From the NCBI GenBank assembly GCA_963678675.1, contig OY783195.1:17763342-17827341 (forward strand): a stretch of 64,000 nt of DNA, in the 5' to 3' direction. Numbering within the stretch: position 1 is the stretch's first letter; every line of letters starts with the position of its first letter. The notes below the pieces were generated by a model that was not told the DNA's origin, ran no database searches, and saw nothing but the letters and a program-made list of their open reading frames with translations. A program made the translations under genes and the position numbers. Shown piece by piece: positions 41,954 through 50,922 of the stretch. This DNA is from Xiphydria camelus (lineage: Eukaryota > Arthropoda > Insecta > Hymenoptera > Xiphydriidae).

Positions 41954-43497
41954 CTAGGGGGCGTCCGCCCCCTGCTCGCTTCGCACGCCAACCCCCGGGG
42001 GGCTATCGCCCCCGCGCCGCTATCGCGGCGCTTCCTCAAGTTTGTAGGGGACGGCGGTCGATCAACGGACTTATCTTGCGACGCTTCGCGTCGCTCGAAT
42101 TCGACAAAACGCCGGCCAAACGGGTAGACGGGCCTGCCCACCGTGGGTGACCCATGATGTAATACAAAATTACCGTATAGTAATCTGCTTGGCTGGCTTG
42201 CAGCGCGCCGAACGACGACCGATAGTATACTACAGCCGATTGGTGACCGACGCGCTGCAGAGGACGGGAAATATTTTGAAGGAAAATTGTGTGTTTAAAG
42301 TGAAACTTCTTTGCTGAGGGTAGTGAAATCGCGCGACGTGTTACGAAATACACACTTTAGCGCTCTCCACCCTGCCTCACTCAACGCTCTTGACCGTGCC
42401 CCATTCCACCGCTCATGAGGCGACGCAGTGTCGGATTTCTACTGAGGACGAAAGAAAGAAACCAGTCATCGATAGTCCATATCATGATCCCCGTATGCTC
42501 TTTTATGCGAGGCCATAGATGCTACTGTCTACCGTACGGTCTGCCTGCGCAAGTTTGCCGTAGCGTGTATGGGACGGTTCGGTATACCGGAGAGGTCCTT
42601 CAGTTTCACCGTACGGTCGCGCTCGAAAGAACCGATTTTCGATCTTGCTTCGGTCGCCTGTGCAGGTCTGCCATCGCTCCCCATACATGCTCCAGTTTGC
42701 CTGCGCAGGGCTGCCACCGTACGGTGGACCGTACGGTAGACCGTAGCGTGTATGGCCGGCATTAGTTAGTTCCGTGGAGAGTGTGAAACAGTTTCTTCCA
42801 AGCGCATTCTGATAAAGAATATTGTTTGTAGTGAGAACACAGAATGCTTTTGCTTAATTCCGAACGCCTATTTCCTACGTAAATGAGCACTGACCATTCT
42901 TTCGTGTATATTATGTAGGTATATATGTATGTATATAATTATATTATGGCATTATGGCAAAAACCGGTCAAAAGAAATAAACTCCTGTAGGAGTTGGTGA
43001 AGTAGGAGGAAGAGGTGGAGGTGGAGAAGGAGGAGGATATAGATTATCGTAGAGTTTTTTCTGTCATGGTAATAGAAGCAGACGCTATTTATAATAATAT
43101 GCTGGGCTGCTCGGCTGACTTGCAACGCACCGATCGACGATCGATAGCATGCTAAATCCCGTTGGCGGTCGATATAAATTGTCGTGGAGTTTTTTCCGTC
43201 ATGGTAATCATGTGAAGCCGACGATATGTAATGATCTGTTCGACTGGCTTGCAATGCCGGCCAAACGGGTAGACGGGCCTCTACTCGACTGGCTTGCATC
43301 GCACCGATCGACGACCGATAGCATACTGCATCCCATTGGCGGCCGACGTATGGTGGGGGGGGGGGGGGACGTGCTTGGTGGGAGGACGCCGCGGTAGGCG
43401 ATAGGTGGACCGATGCGTCAGTGGGCGATTGGTGGGGTGGGTTTCGGATAGTTCGGTCGGTCGTCGATCCGAAAAACTATTTTATAGAATAGAGAGA
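41954..43497 (-). mobile_element. Non-autonomous Helitron inserted in a Helentron gene
   Basis: On the minus strand the 5' end is TCTCTCTATTCTATAAAATA (from 43497) and the 3' end is a GC-rich hairpin GGGGGCGGACGCCCCC running into CTAG (41957-41954). TC...CTAG ends plus a 3' hairpin and no target duplication are Helitron features. The insertion lies between two Ts of the host gene. The interior contains a repeated module (GGCTTGCA(A/T)CGCACCGATCG, about 42205, 43115 and 43285) and CCGTACGGT-rich DNA (42530-42765). A second element with the same ends lies at 45691-46292. Confidence 0.75.
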
Positions 43498-43901
43498 AGA
43501 GATTTCTATTGAATTCCCTATGAGTGATTTTATTTCGGTTATAATGACTATATGGCAAGTCCTGACATAAATTATGTTCACGTGGTCCTGGTTCATTGCG
43601 TCGTAAATTAGATGGTCCTGGCTCGTCGCGGATATCATTGTCAATAAAAGCGGGTTGAACCGAAGATGAATAGTTAGGAGCTAAAATGTCATTTTCATGT
43701 TGCACATTATGATTTTCAGGTTCACTGGTTAATAACTGATCGTCGGAAATTTGATTCACTGTATTTCTCAGTTGTTTTTCGTAACCTACTCTCCCTCATG
43801 CGTTGGGCCCCAGACTTTTTCACTTTTTTTACACTACTTGCATCCTTTTTACGCTGTCTCTCACGATATTCCTTACATTTCTGCGCATTTGATTTCGCCA
43901 T
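43498..43901 (-). pseudogene. Helentron protein N-terminus, upstream block
   Basis: ATG at 43901 on the minus strand starts MAKSNAQKCKEYRERQRKKD, then KKVKKSGAQRMRESRLRKTT, a basic segment. A frameshift near 43770 leads to NQISDDQLLTSEPENHNVQH and ends ITHREFNRNLF at the Helitron junction. The next residues of the family (INNSFGHTC) lie on the other side of the insertion at 41953, one or two Ts out of frame. It resembles the 40331 fragment on the opposite strand. Confidence 0.7.
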
Positions 43902-44395
43902 TATAAATTAATTCAATTAAATGTCACTGAAAAATAGCACAAAACAAAATAAATGAATATCACTTACAGCACGCACACGAATGAAGACGCCATATTGGTC
44001 CCCAGTCAGCTGTATATGCAAGCGCCAAATTTATTCGGGGGCCAGTGAGGTCACCTAACTTACTAGGCTAACGTCCGCCGGTAATGGTAATCGCGATGTT
44101 ACCGATCCTACATTCCTCCCTTCCCTCTCCAAACGCTCGACCCATGAGGCACAGTGATGACTCATGGTGTCGGATTTTTGTCACATACCTGACCCCGGCA
44201 AAACCGATTCACGCCCAAAGAGCGCCTATAGAAGTTTCACTTCAAAAATTGTTATTCGAATAAACAATTATAACAGTTTTATAGAGCAGAAAGAGCTCTT
44301 TCGAATGAATATAAACACTTTGCGGAACAGCAAACAAATCGTTGTAAAATGAAAGAAAATAAAAGAAAACGCTACGAACTTATTTTCCAACCCAA
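43902..44395. other. No gene; inverted copy of a Helitron-like fragment
   Basis: 44226-44375 is the inverted counterpart of 37669-37805, including GAAGTTTCACTTC and AGAGCTCTTTCG. The rest is unremarkable. Confidence 0.5.
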
Positions 44396-44398
44396 TAG

Positions 44399-44735
44399 CA
44401 TCGCGATCATAAATACTTCGTCAAACTAGGGTTCATCTCGCCATCAGCGAAGCTGTACATTTCGGCGAATCCAGGCTGCTAATGAGTTCGCAGTCCCGCA
44501 CCTTTCCTGAAAGGGTTAATTACTGGACGAATCGGAATGAACCTTTGCCGAAATATTCGGTTATCTATTGAAATCGTTATTTCTCTCCTTTACAAAGCTG
44601 AATGCATTTCGAATGCATTCGAAATATAGCGGTATCTGTGAGAAGTGGTTCATTACAATTCGTTCGGTAATTAGCCTTCCAGGAAAGGTGCAGGATTGCG
44701 AATACATAAGCAGTCCTCGTTTGCCGAAATGTACC
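44399..44735. repeat. Repeat V, fullest copy (palindromic)
   Basis: CGCAGTCCCGCACCTTTCCTG...AATTACTGGACGAATCGG mirrors TTCGTTCGGTAATTAGCC...GGAAAGGTGCAGGATTGCG. The centre holds GAATGCATTTCGAATGCATTC. Other copies: 18166, 19440, 38660, 61505. Confidence 0.75.
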
Positions 44736-45008
44736 ACCCGAACTGCGTGCACTATAACGTGCACTATAATAGAATTTGTAATGTATGTGAAATTCTGAGA
44801 AACAGCGATTAATGTTTTATCACTGTCAAATTTGGAAGTAAAAATTCTTGATTCCGTTTATGATTTTCTAGAAATTTGTCAGTTTAGTGAACACTTCGTT
44901 CGTTTGATCAAAGTTACTTCGTATACTGAGAAAAGAGTTTATTTGCAATTAATAAGTGTATACTTGATTATGGCGGAAAAAATATTTTTTATAACACGTG
45001 TATCGAAA

Positions 45009-45170
45009 GTGGTGCTTTTCATGCTAGTTTTACAGGACGAAAATAGCAAATTGCACGCTAGGATAGAAAAGTTGAGCTCGCGCATGCGCAGTTTATACTT
45101 GCTTCACTTTCGTCCCTTGGATCAATTTTCGTTCACTTTCATCCCTGAAAACTAGCATGAAAAGCACCAC
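45009..45170. repeat. Short foldback
   Basis: GTGGTGCTTTTCATGCTAGT mirrors ACTAGCATGAAAAGCACCAC. The interior holds GCGCGCATGCGCAG-like sequence; no gene. Confidence 0.75.
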
Positions 45171-45344
45171 TTGCATGCACTTATTATAAAAAGTATCGTG
45201 TGCAACACGGACCAAAGTTGGCGCCGACGAGTGTGATTGCTGCCCGAGCGAAGCGAGCGAAACTTCACATTCGCATTGGCAATCGCCAACTATCAGCCCT
45301 TGTTGCACAATATACTATTGTTGGACCAAGTAAGTAAATATACT

Positions 45345-45408
45345 GGGTGATTCTTTAATATTGCGACAAACTTCAAGGATGGGTTCCTTGGATGAAAATA
45401 AGAAAAAA
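45345..45408. repeat. Lone TIR of the DUF4817-type mariner-like family
   Basis: ACTGGGTGATTCTTTAATAT and CTTCAAGGATGGGTTCCTTG match, inverted, the right end of the element at 53530-54893. Only this end is present, cut by the foldback that follows. Confidence 0.7.
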
Positions 45409-45640
45409 AACAAACAAAACGTGTGGCCGCCACACGCGGCAGAAGTGAAACTTCGATACCAGTTTCTCTGAATTTGATTCCGGTGGTATTAGTTTCAATT
45501 GGCTCTACGAAGAAGTATTGTAAAAGATTTGTATAGAGCCAATTGAAAGTAATACCATCGGAATCAAATTCAGAGAAACCGGTACCTATCGAAGTTTCAC
45601 TTCTTTCGCGTGTGGCAGCCACACGTTTTGTTTGTTTTTG
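45409..45640. repeat. Foldback, second copy of the 40640 family
   Basis: AAACAAACAAAACGTGTGG mirrors CCACACGTTTTGTTTGTTT, with the same interior as 40640-40863 (GAATTTGATTCCGGTGGTAT). Confidence 0.85.
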
Positions 45641-45690
45641 TCATTGTGTATTAAAATACGAGTATTTCAAAAAGTATTTTATTTCATATA

Positions 45691-46292
45691 CTAGGGGGTT
45701 CCGCCCCCTACTCGCTTCGCTCGTCAACCCCCAGGGGGCTATTGCCCTTGCGCCGCTATCGCGGCGCTCCCTCAACCTTTTGCAGCAGTATCACGTCGTT
45801 GCTGTCTTCTCCGTTCAATACGTCGTCGTCGCCGTCCTCTCTGTCCTCGTCATCGCCGTCATCGCCATCCTCGTCGTCGCCGTACTCGCCGTTGTCGTCC
45901 TCTTCGTCGTCGTCCTCGTCCTAGTCCTCATCGTCCTCGTCGTCCTCGTCGTCGTAGTCGTCGCCACCCTCGTCGTCGTCTTTCTCGTCGTCGTCGTTGT
46001 CCTCGTCATCCTCATCATCATCGTCGTCGTCGTTGTTCTCGTCATCGCCGTCCTCGTCGTTATTGAGATGAGAACATCGTCGCCGTCCTCGACGTCGTCG
46101 TCCTCGTCGTCGTCGTTCTCGTCGTCGTCGTCCTCGTCCTCGTCGTCCTCGTCCTTGTCCTCCTCCTCCTCCTCCTCCTCCTCCTCCAACAACCGTCCGT
46201 GTTTCGCGCATCCAGTTCGAAGTCGCCTGGGTTTATGGCGACACGGTTTTGTCCACGCATTTATTCGAAAACTATTTTATATAATAGAGAGA
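45691..46292 (-). mobile_element. Non-autonomous Helitron, 602 bp, with a (TCG)n tract
   Basis: Same ends as 41954-43497: on the minus strand it starts TCTCTCTATTATATAAAATA (46292) and ends with a GGGGGCGGAACCCCC-type hairpin at CTAG (45694-45691). The GC-rich module GCGCCGCGATAGCGGCGC is shared too. About 390 bp of the interior is an imperfect TCG/TCC trinucleotide array (45805-46190), which gives long low-complexity open frames that are not genes. Confidence 0.75.
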
Positions 46293-46997
46293 TATCAAAA
46301 TAAACATTTTATCTCCAAGTTATACATTTATGTCTATAAATAGAATTAATTCGGATTCCAGATAAAATATTATAAGTAATTATTTTATTTATTCATCGGA
46401 AATCTGACATTTGGAACAAATAATTTCTTTCTTAATTGTGTGATGTTCCTTGCAAGCAAATTTTTTACACAGTTGATATTTTGTTCGACATTTGCGTTAA
46501 TCCGAGGTTTTTTCAGGCTGTGTTTAATTAGGTCATAACACGAGGCATGGTGAGGGTACGACCTAAACACAGTCTTAAAAATCCGAGAATTTCAGCCGAA
46601 TGACATGTACTATTTTTTCTCATGAATGCCCATTTCTCAAAACAAAACAAACAGAGGTATACACGGCTCATTTCATGCTACGTTTATCAGTTTGGAAAAA
46701 GGACCCATTTCGGACTAAGCTATCTTTTGATAGCCTGCGGACTCCCAGTCGGTGTCACGCAGGAAAAACGCCATCTTGCGGTCTAAAAATAGGCTGGAAG
46801 AGGCCTTGAAATGGGCATGAGTGAAGAAAAAACTATTATAATAAAAACAATAATTCAAAATAAATTTCTTATTATAGTAGATGATGACAATTAGTATGTT
46901 CTAGGATATCATGAATGCATATGGCAAAATTCCCACAAATTACAGATATTGAGAAAAAATAGAGTTTGGGGTACACTTTGTACCCCGGTCAGTCGAC
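46293..46997. other. No gene; possible short-TIR MITE
   Basis: CATGAATGCCCATTTC (46621) and GAAATGGGCATGAG (46807) form a short inverted pair about 200 bp apart, possibly a MITE. Otherwise AT-rich. Confidence 0.4.
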
Positions 46998-47845
46998 CGA
47001 AGGTTAAAGTCTCCAATTTTCGAACCTGTATCATTTTTGAGTTTGCATTTATGGTGACATTTGAACAGCTGACCATGACCTGCAATATTTGTGCACGTGA
47101 GACATATTCACCAGAATTTAAGAGCCATAAGACTAGTTTAATACAGCAGAGGGTACGGTCGCAAGTAAAAGGTGTAGTACTTAAAAGTCTCCTAGCTCTG
47201 GTACATTTTTTGAGTCTATGGCAATGGTAACTTTTGATCAGGAGGTCATAAACTATAATATATGTGAAGTACGCGAGGATTCCAGTATGAACCAGTTTCC
47301 ATAAGATTTGTGAGCTAAAACAATGCAGATACACGGACAAAATTAGAAAAAAGTGGAAAAATCAGACATTAACAAATTTAAATCTATGCACACGCAAGCA
47401 CATACTCGCGCATAAGTATACGGAGGAAAACACGTGCTCACACGATCGCACATGATCTTGAATGCGTGCTTGTGAATTGGCTGAAAAAGAGCGTATGGTT
47501 TCGTGTAAAAAGCGGCAATTTTAAAGCCCCCCCCCCCTAGAACTGCTTCTTTTTTGTCTGACCGGGTGATATCTGAATCGTTAGCTCACCAAATACAAAA
47601 TACGTGATTTTTAGCAAAATTCACAGAAAACCTGATTTTACATGATTATTTCGATCCAATAGATCGTATGACGGAAAGCAAAAAGTATGAACTTTAAGGT
47701 CTCAGAACTCAAAAACTATCCATTTTTCATTGATGCGGCAATGATAACTTTTGATCAGAACATCAAGATCTACAACATATATGAATCCCAGCCAAATCCA
47801 CCGGGATCAAATTCCTATAAGGTTTGTGCGGGGTCCTTTCATTAA

Positions 47846-48141
47846 CCCTTTCACTCACGAATTTTTATTTTTACAGCTATACAATTGATAATGTATATTC
47901 CAGCTGTTCGATGCTTTAAATTTTAATTTTTCTGATAAAAAAATTTTTTTTTTCATAAATTTAATTTTTTTTGTTTATTTATAAATTTAATTTTTAATTT
48001 TTATGGCTATATATGTCTTATACGTTAGTTACAATGTCCACGAATATACTTCTTGTGAACAAACGGTAAAAATTCTAATTTATGACCTTATATATACATT
48101 AATCTACATGTCCACATTTGTGGACACCGTGAGCGAAAGGG
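47846..48141. mobile_element. TTAA-flanked MITE, 296 bp
   Basis: CCCTTTCACTCACG mirrors CGTGAGCGAAAGGG, flanked by TTAA (47842-47845 and 48142-48145). The empty site is visible, inverted, in the left arm of W at about 31612 (CAGCTTAATGAAA). Interior is A/T-rich with no gene. Confidence 0.9.
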
Positions 48142-48361
48142 TTAAGCTGCGATTTTTCCTTTTAACGCTATAACTTATTGAATTAAATCGACTCGAAAAA
48201 TTAAAGTATTGTATTATTACTTTTACAGTTATTAAAATTTTCAAAAACCGTTTGGCATACGTATTTACAATACAATTGACAGCAACATATCAAAATTAGA
48301 AGAAAACTGAAATTCTGCTCCAAAAGGTGATAGATTTGACATGAACCCATATGACCCATAG

Positions 48362-48690
48362 ACCAAGGCAAGGCAGTACTGACAGCCGAAATACAAGTAG
48401 ACTACATGTTCGAGGTAATCGGAAATCTGCTTGACGCAAGCACATTCTTTCATTTGTTTCAGAAATTGTGATATACTTTAATCAAATGGAAAAATCATTC
48501 GAGAGAAATGTTTCTTCTTAAGTCAAGATACTGTATTACGGAAGGAAATGAATTTTTCTCTTGAGATGCAAGAATTTTCGCCGGCTCTTACGAGAACCTA
48601 TCTTTTCATCGCAAGAAGAATTCTTCTCGTACCATATAGAAATTTTATTATTATCAATAGGGCGATCTGTTGTCGGAAATATCTTTTTTT
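48362..48690. repeat. Repeat U, right half of the split copy
   Basis: Continues from 31391: AAGGCAAGGCAGTACTGACA, then AAATGGAAAAATCATTCGAG and CTCGTACCATATAGAAATTT, matching 2814-3100. Confidence 0.7.
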
Positions 48691-50083
48691 TTAACTTGCG
48701 TGGTTCATTAAATCGTTTTCATGAAGGCAGTTATCAATTGAAGTACTCTTGACTTATCTAATAAATGGTGGTATTTGGATAAAATAATAGCTCTCAACCG
48801 AAGACGTCGAGTGACGCGTGAGAAAGCCGTGCATTTATCCGCAGTGTTAGTGATACGAGAGTCGCAAGTCACCTTGCAAAATATGGGGGTTGCAGGACGA
48901 CTGTTCGGATAATCAAGCCTAACAGCTTTAGTTGATCCTTCAACCTTCTCCGTTATTTTACTCGCTCACACCACTCTATATCTCAATTTATATCACAATA
49001 ACATCACTTTATCGTAACAACACTGTTTCCAGCCCATCCTCCCACTCCTCCATCCTCCGCTATCCTCGTCCTCTATATTGGTCTTGCTTTGTTTGTAACT
49101 ACTAGATGAATAAAAGAGGGGGAGACAGGGGGAAGAAAGAAAGGAAAAAAGAGGGAAAGAAGGAGAAAATAGGAGAGGAGAAGAGAGGAAAGGAGAGAGA
49201 GGGAAAGAGAGAAGAAGAGAAACATTACTTTAAACTCTAATGTAATTAAACTCGAGAGTGTAACACAATTTTCTTCGTGTAAACACTTCAATCAAAGACA
49301 AGGTTGTACTGCTTCGAATGTTCCTCCCACGAGCGTCACTGAGATGGAGAAAGCAGATTAAAAAGCTCCTAAATACAGAAAAAGACTGCATACTTGTGTC
49401 GTTTATAACACATATATTTGACTTGAGACTACGAGAGATACCCCGCGTTTGTTTCAATACAAACCAGAATAACGGATTATATATCGGTTGATGCATCCTG
49501 TTCGTCGTAGATTCTTATAATTTCGTGGTGATACCAACAGCCAAGATCTGAACTAGGTGGTACTAATTACGTTTATTTCATCTATTATTCGAAAAAACAC
49601 AAACAAGTATTGAAGCTATATCAAATCATCTAGTACTTTAATTACTAATAAGTTTTTCGGACCGATAGTTAAATTTGGATCAGATCTTGGCTATCGGTAT
49701 TACCACGGAATTATAGGAAACCACAGCGAACGGGGTACACTAACCGATATGCAACCCGATATACTGGCGTATATTATATAAAACAAACACCCCGTGTGCA
49801 ATCTAAACATTTAAGGATAAGCGGCGGACATATTGCTAGAGTAATAGCTCTTGAGAGATTTCAAACTCTGTGATCCATTGTAAGAGGTACCTACCTATGT
49901 ATACGACCAGAAAGTATTTGTTCAGGGAAACGCCGGCAATTTTCCCTATGTACAGGTTTGGAAAATTCCCGATTCTTTCAGGTTATAAACTTCCCGACTA
50001 GTTTCGGGAAAATTCCCGAAAAAAATGTATACAGTGTACGCGGACTATAGGACCTATAGGACCGTCTTCTCATTATTGCATGA
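48691..50083. other. No gene; purine-rich tract and one MITE
   Basis: A GA-rich tract occupies 49107-49222. A MITE-like inverted repeat at 49512-49719 has TTCTTATAATTTCGTGGTG mirrored by TACCACGGAATTATAGGAA, with AGATCTGA inside. Nothing coding is recognised. Confidence 0.5.
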
Positions 50084-50389
50084 CTACGTATCTTTAATAT
50101 CCATATTGCTAAACAATTAAAATTATTATTTTTAGTTTTTGGTGTCCCGGTCTCCTACTATGGGGCGAAAGACCTGGACACCGAAAACTATGGAGCGGAA
50201 GACCTGGACATCGAAAACTCTGGAGCGGAAGACCTGGAAACCGAAAACTATGGAGTGGAAGATCTAGACACCAAAACCACCTATGGAGCGAAAGGTCTAG
50301 ACATCGAAAACTATGGAGCGCATATCAAGAACGATGTAGATTTGAGGGCGGAAGACGATGGGGTTAATAAATCCGTGCTTAAATTCTAG
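50084..50389 (+). CDS. Possible exon encoding decapeptide repeats, unrecognised
   Basis: A frame open from 50084 to TAG at 50387-50389 contains six units of about 30 bp encoding YGAEDLDTEN-like decapeptides: YGAKDLDTEN, YGAEDLDIEN, SGAEDLETEN, YGVEDLDTK(TT), YGAKGLDIEN, YGA. Length changes between units are multiples of three. A hydrophobic stretch LKLLFLVFGVPVS precedes the units and could be a signal peptide end, but 50084-50130 is part of a dispersed repeat (cf. 31979), so the true exon may begin at the acceptor-like TTTTTAG near 50134. No ATG precedes. It could be a secreted acidic repeat protein or just a tandem repeat. Confidence 0.35.
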   Translation, partial: LRIFNIHIAKQLKLLFLVFGVPVSYYGAKDLDTENYGAEDLDIENSGAEDLETENYGVEDLDTKTTYGAKGLDIENYGAHIKNDVDLRAEDDGVNKSVLKF

Positions 50390-50496
50390 AGAACTTAATT
50401 CCAAAAATTTAAACGTTGGAACCGGTTATAAGATTATAAACGTTTAATAAAAATGGTTATCGTGAAACTAGCGATTACCATGTTACATACACAGAA

Positions 50497-50922
50497 TTGG
50501 ATTTTAATGCGAAACATTTGACGCTCCAGACAAGAATGTTTTCAGGAAATGAAACGTTTCAGTTACACCTCATTTGTACGTCAGATTGCACGCAACAGGC
50601 GCAAACGGGCAGAAATTCAACTCTGAATATCTCGGACTTCCGATTATGCAAATCGAATTTTCGATTGCTTGTTGTATTCACGTTGATAATTAGAGAAACC
50701 CGAGGGCAACACCAAAAATCTCGCGATTTCGTCCGCCATGCGGAGGATCCCGTCCTTCGTGGATTGCTGAGACTCGCCGAAACGGTTATCAAACTCTCCC
50801 CAATAGAAGGACAAAAAGAAACGGAACCTCTAGCGGGACTTTGTGGGACGAAAACTCACCGGGCTTCCAATGCCCTTCATCTGACCCATACGGTACCTGC
50901 CCTCCTGAATGAGTGCAAGTAG
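50497..50922 (+). CDS. Open frame of 141 codons, not recognised
   Basis: ATG 50497 to TAG 50920-50922. The translated text (RLLVVFTLIIRETRGQHQKS, EDPVLRGLLRLAETVIKLSP) shows no domain I know. No repeat or TIR encloses it, which distinguishes it from most open frames here. It could be chance or part of a spliced gene; the upstream decapeptide-repeat frame ends about 110 bp before it. Confidence 0.2.
   Translation: MDFNAKHLTLQTRMFSGNETFQLHLICTSDCTQQAQTGRNSTLNISDFRLCKSNFRLLVVFTLIIRETRGQHQKSRDFVRHAEDPVLRGLLRLAETVIKLSPIEGQKETEPLAGLCGTKTHRASNALHLTHTVPALLNECK

Larger units (their letters stand above)
37267..47004. mobile_element. 9.7-kb composite insertion in the right arm of W
   Basis: In the left arm AAGACTTTAAAGTTGTC is continuous; in the right arm it is cut after ACAACTTT (37266) and resumes at TTAAAGTC (47004). 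The ends of the inserted block are a short inverted pair, CACCTTCGG and CCGAAGGT. A hairpin GGGGTACAT/CTTTGTACCCC lies near both ends (37312-37330 and 46968-46986). It may be one large DNA transposon filled by other elements, or two insertions next to each other. No single transposase spans it. Confidence 0.55.
31392..48361. repeat. Giant nested inverted repeat W (17 kb)
   Basis: Left arm 31392-34676 and right arm 35066-48361 are inverted copies of one sequence once later insertions are removed. Match blocks: 31460-31622 with 48260-48146; 32650-33470 with 47840-47005; 33470-34676 with 37266-35066. The two arms are about 99% alike near the centre, where two translated 63- and 75-codon stretches are identical or differ by one residue, and clearly less alike toward the outside. 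The spacer is about 390 bp (34677-35065). The flanks rejoin as repeat U, so W was inserted into U. No transposase is apparent. Confidence 0.8.

Noticed and set aside
42415..42765. 116-codon frame with repeated PYG/RTV text
   Set aside because: Comes from CCGTACGGT repeats inside the non-autonomous Helitron.
45543..46343. Open frame of 266 codons rich in valine and serine
   Set aside because: It is produced by a TCG/TCC trinucleotide array inside a Helitron; low complexity, open in several frames on both strands, no domain.
49073..49291. Leucine/serine-rich minus-strand frame
   Set aside because: Translation of a GA-rich simple-sequence tract.
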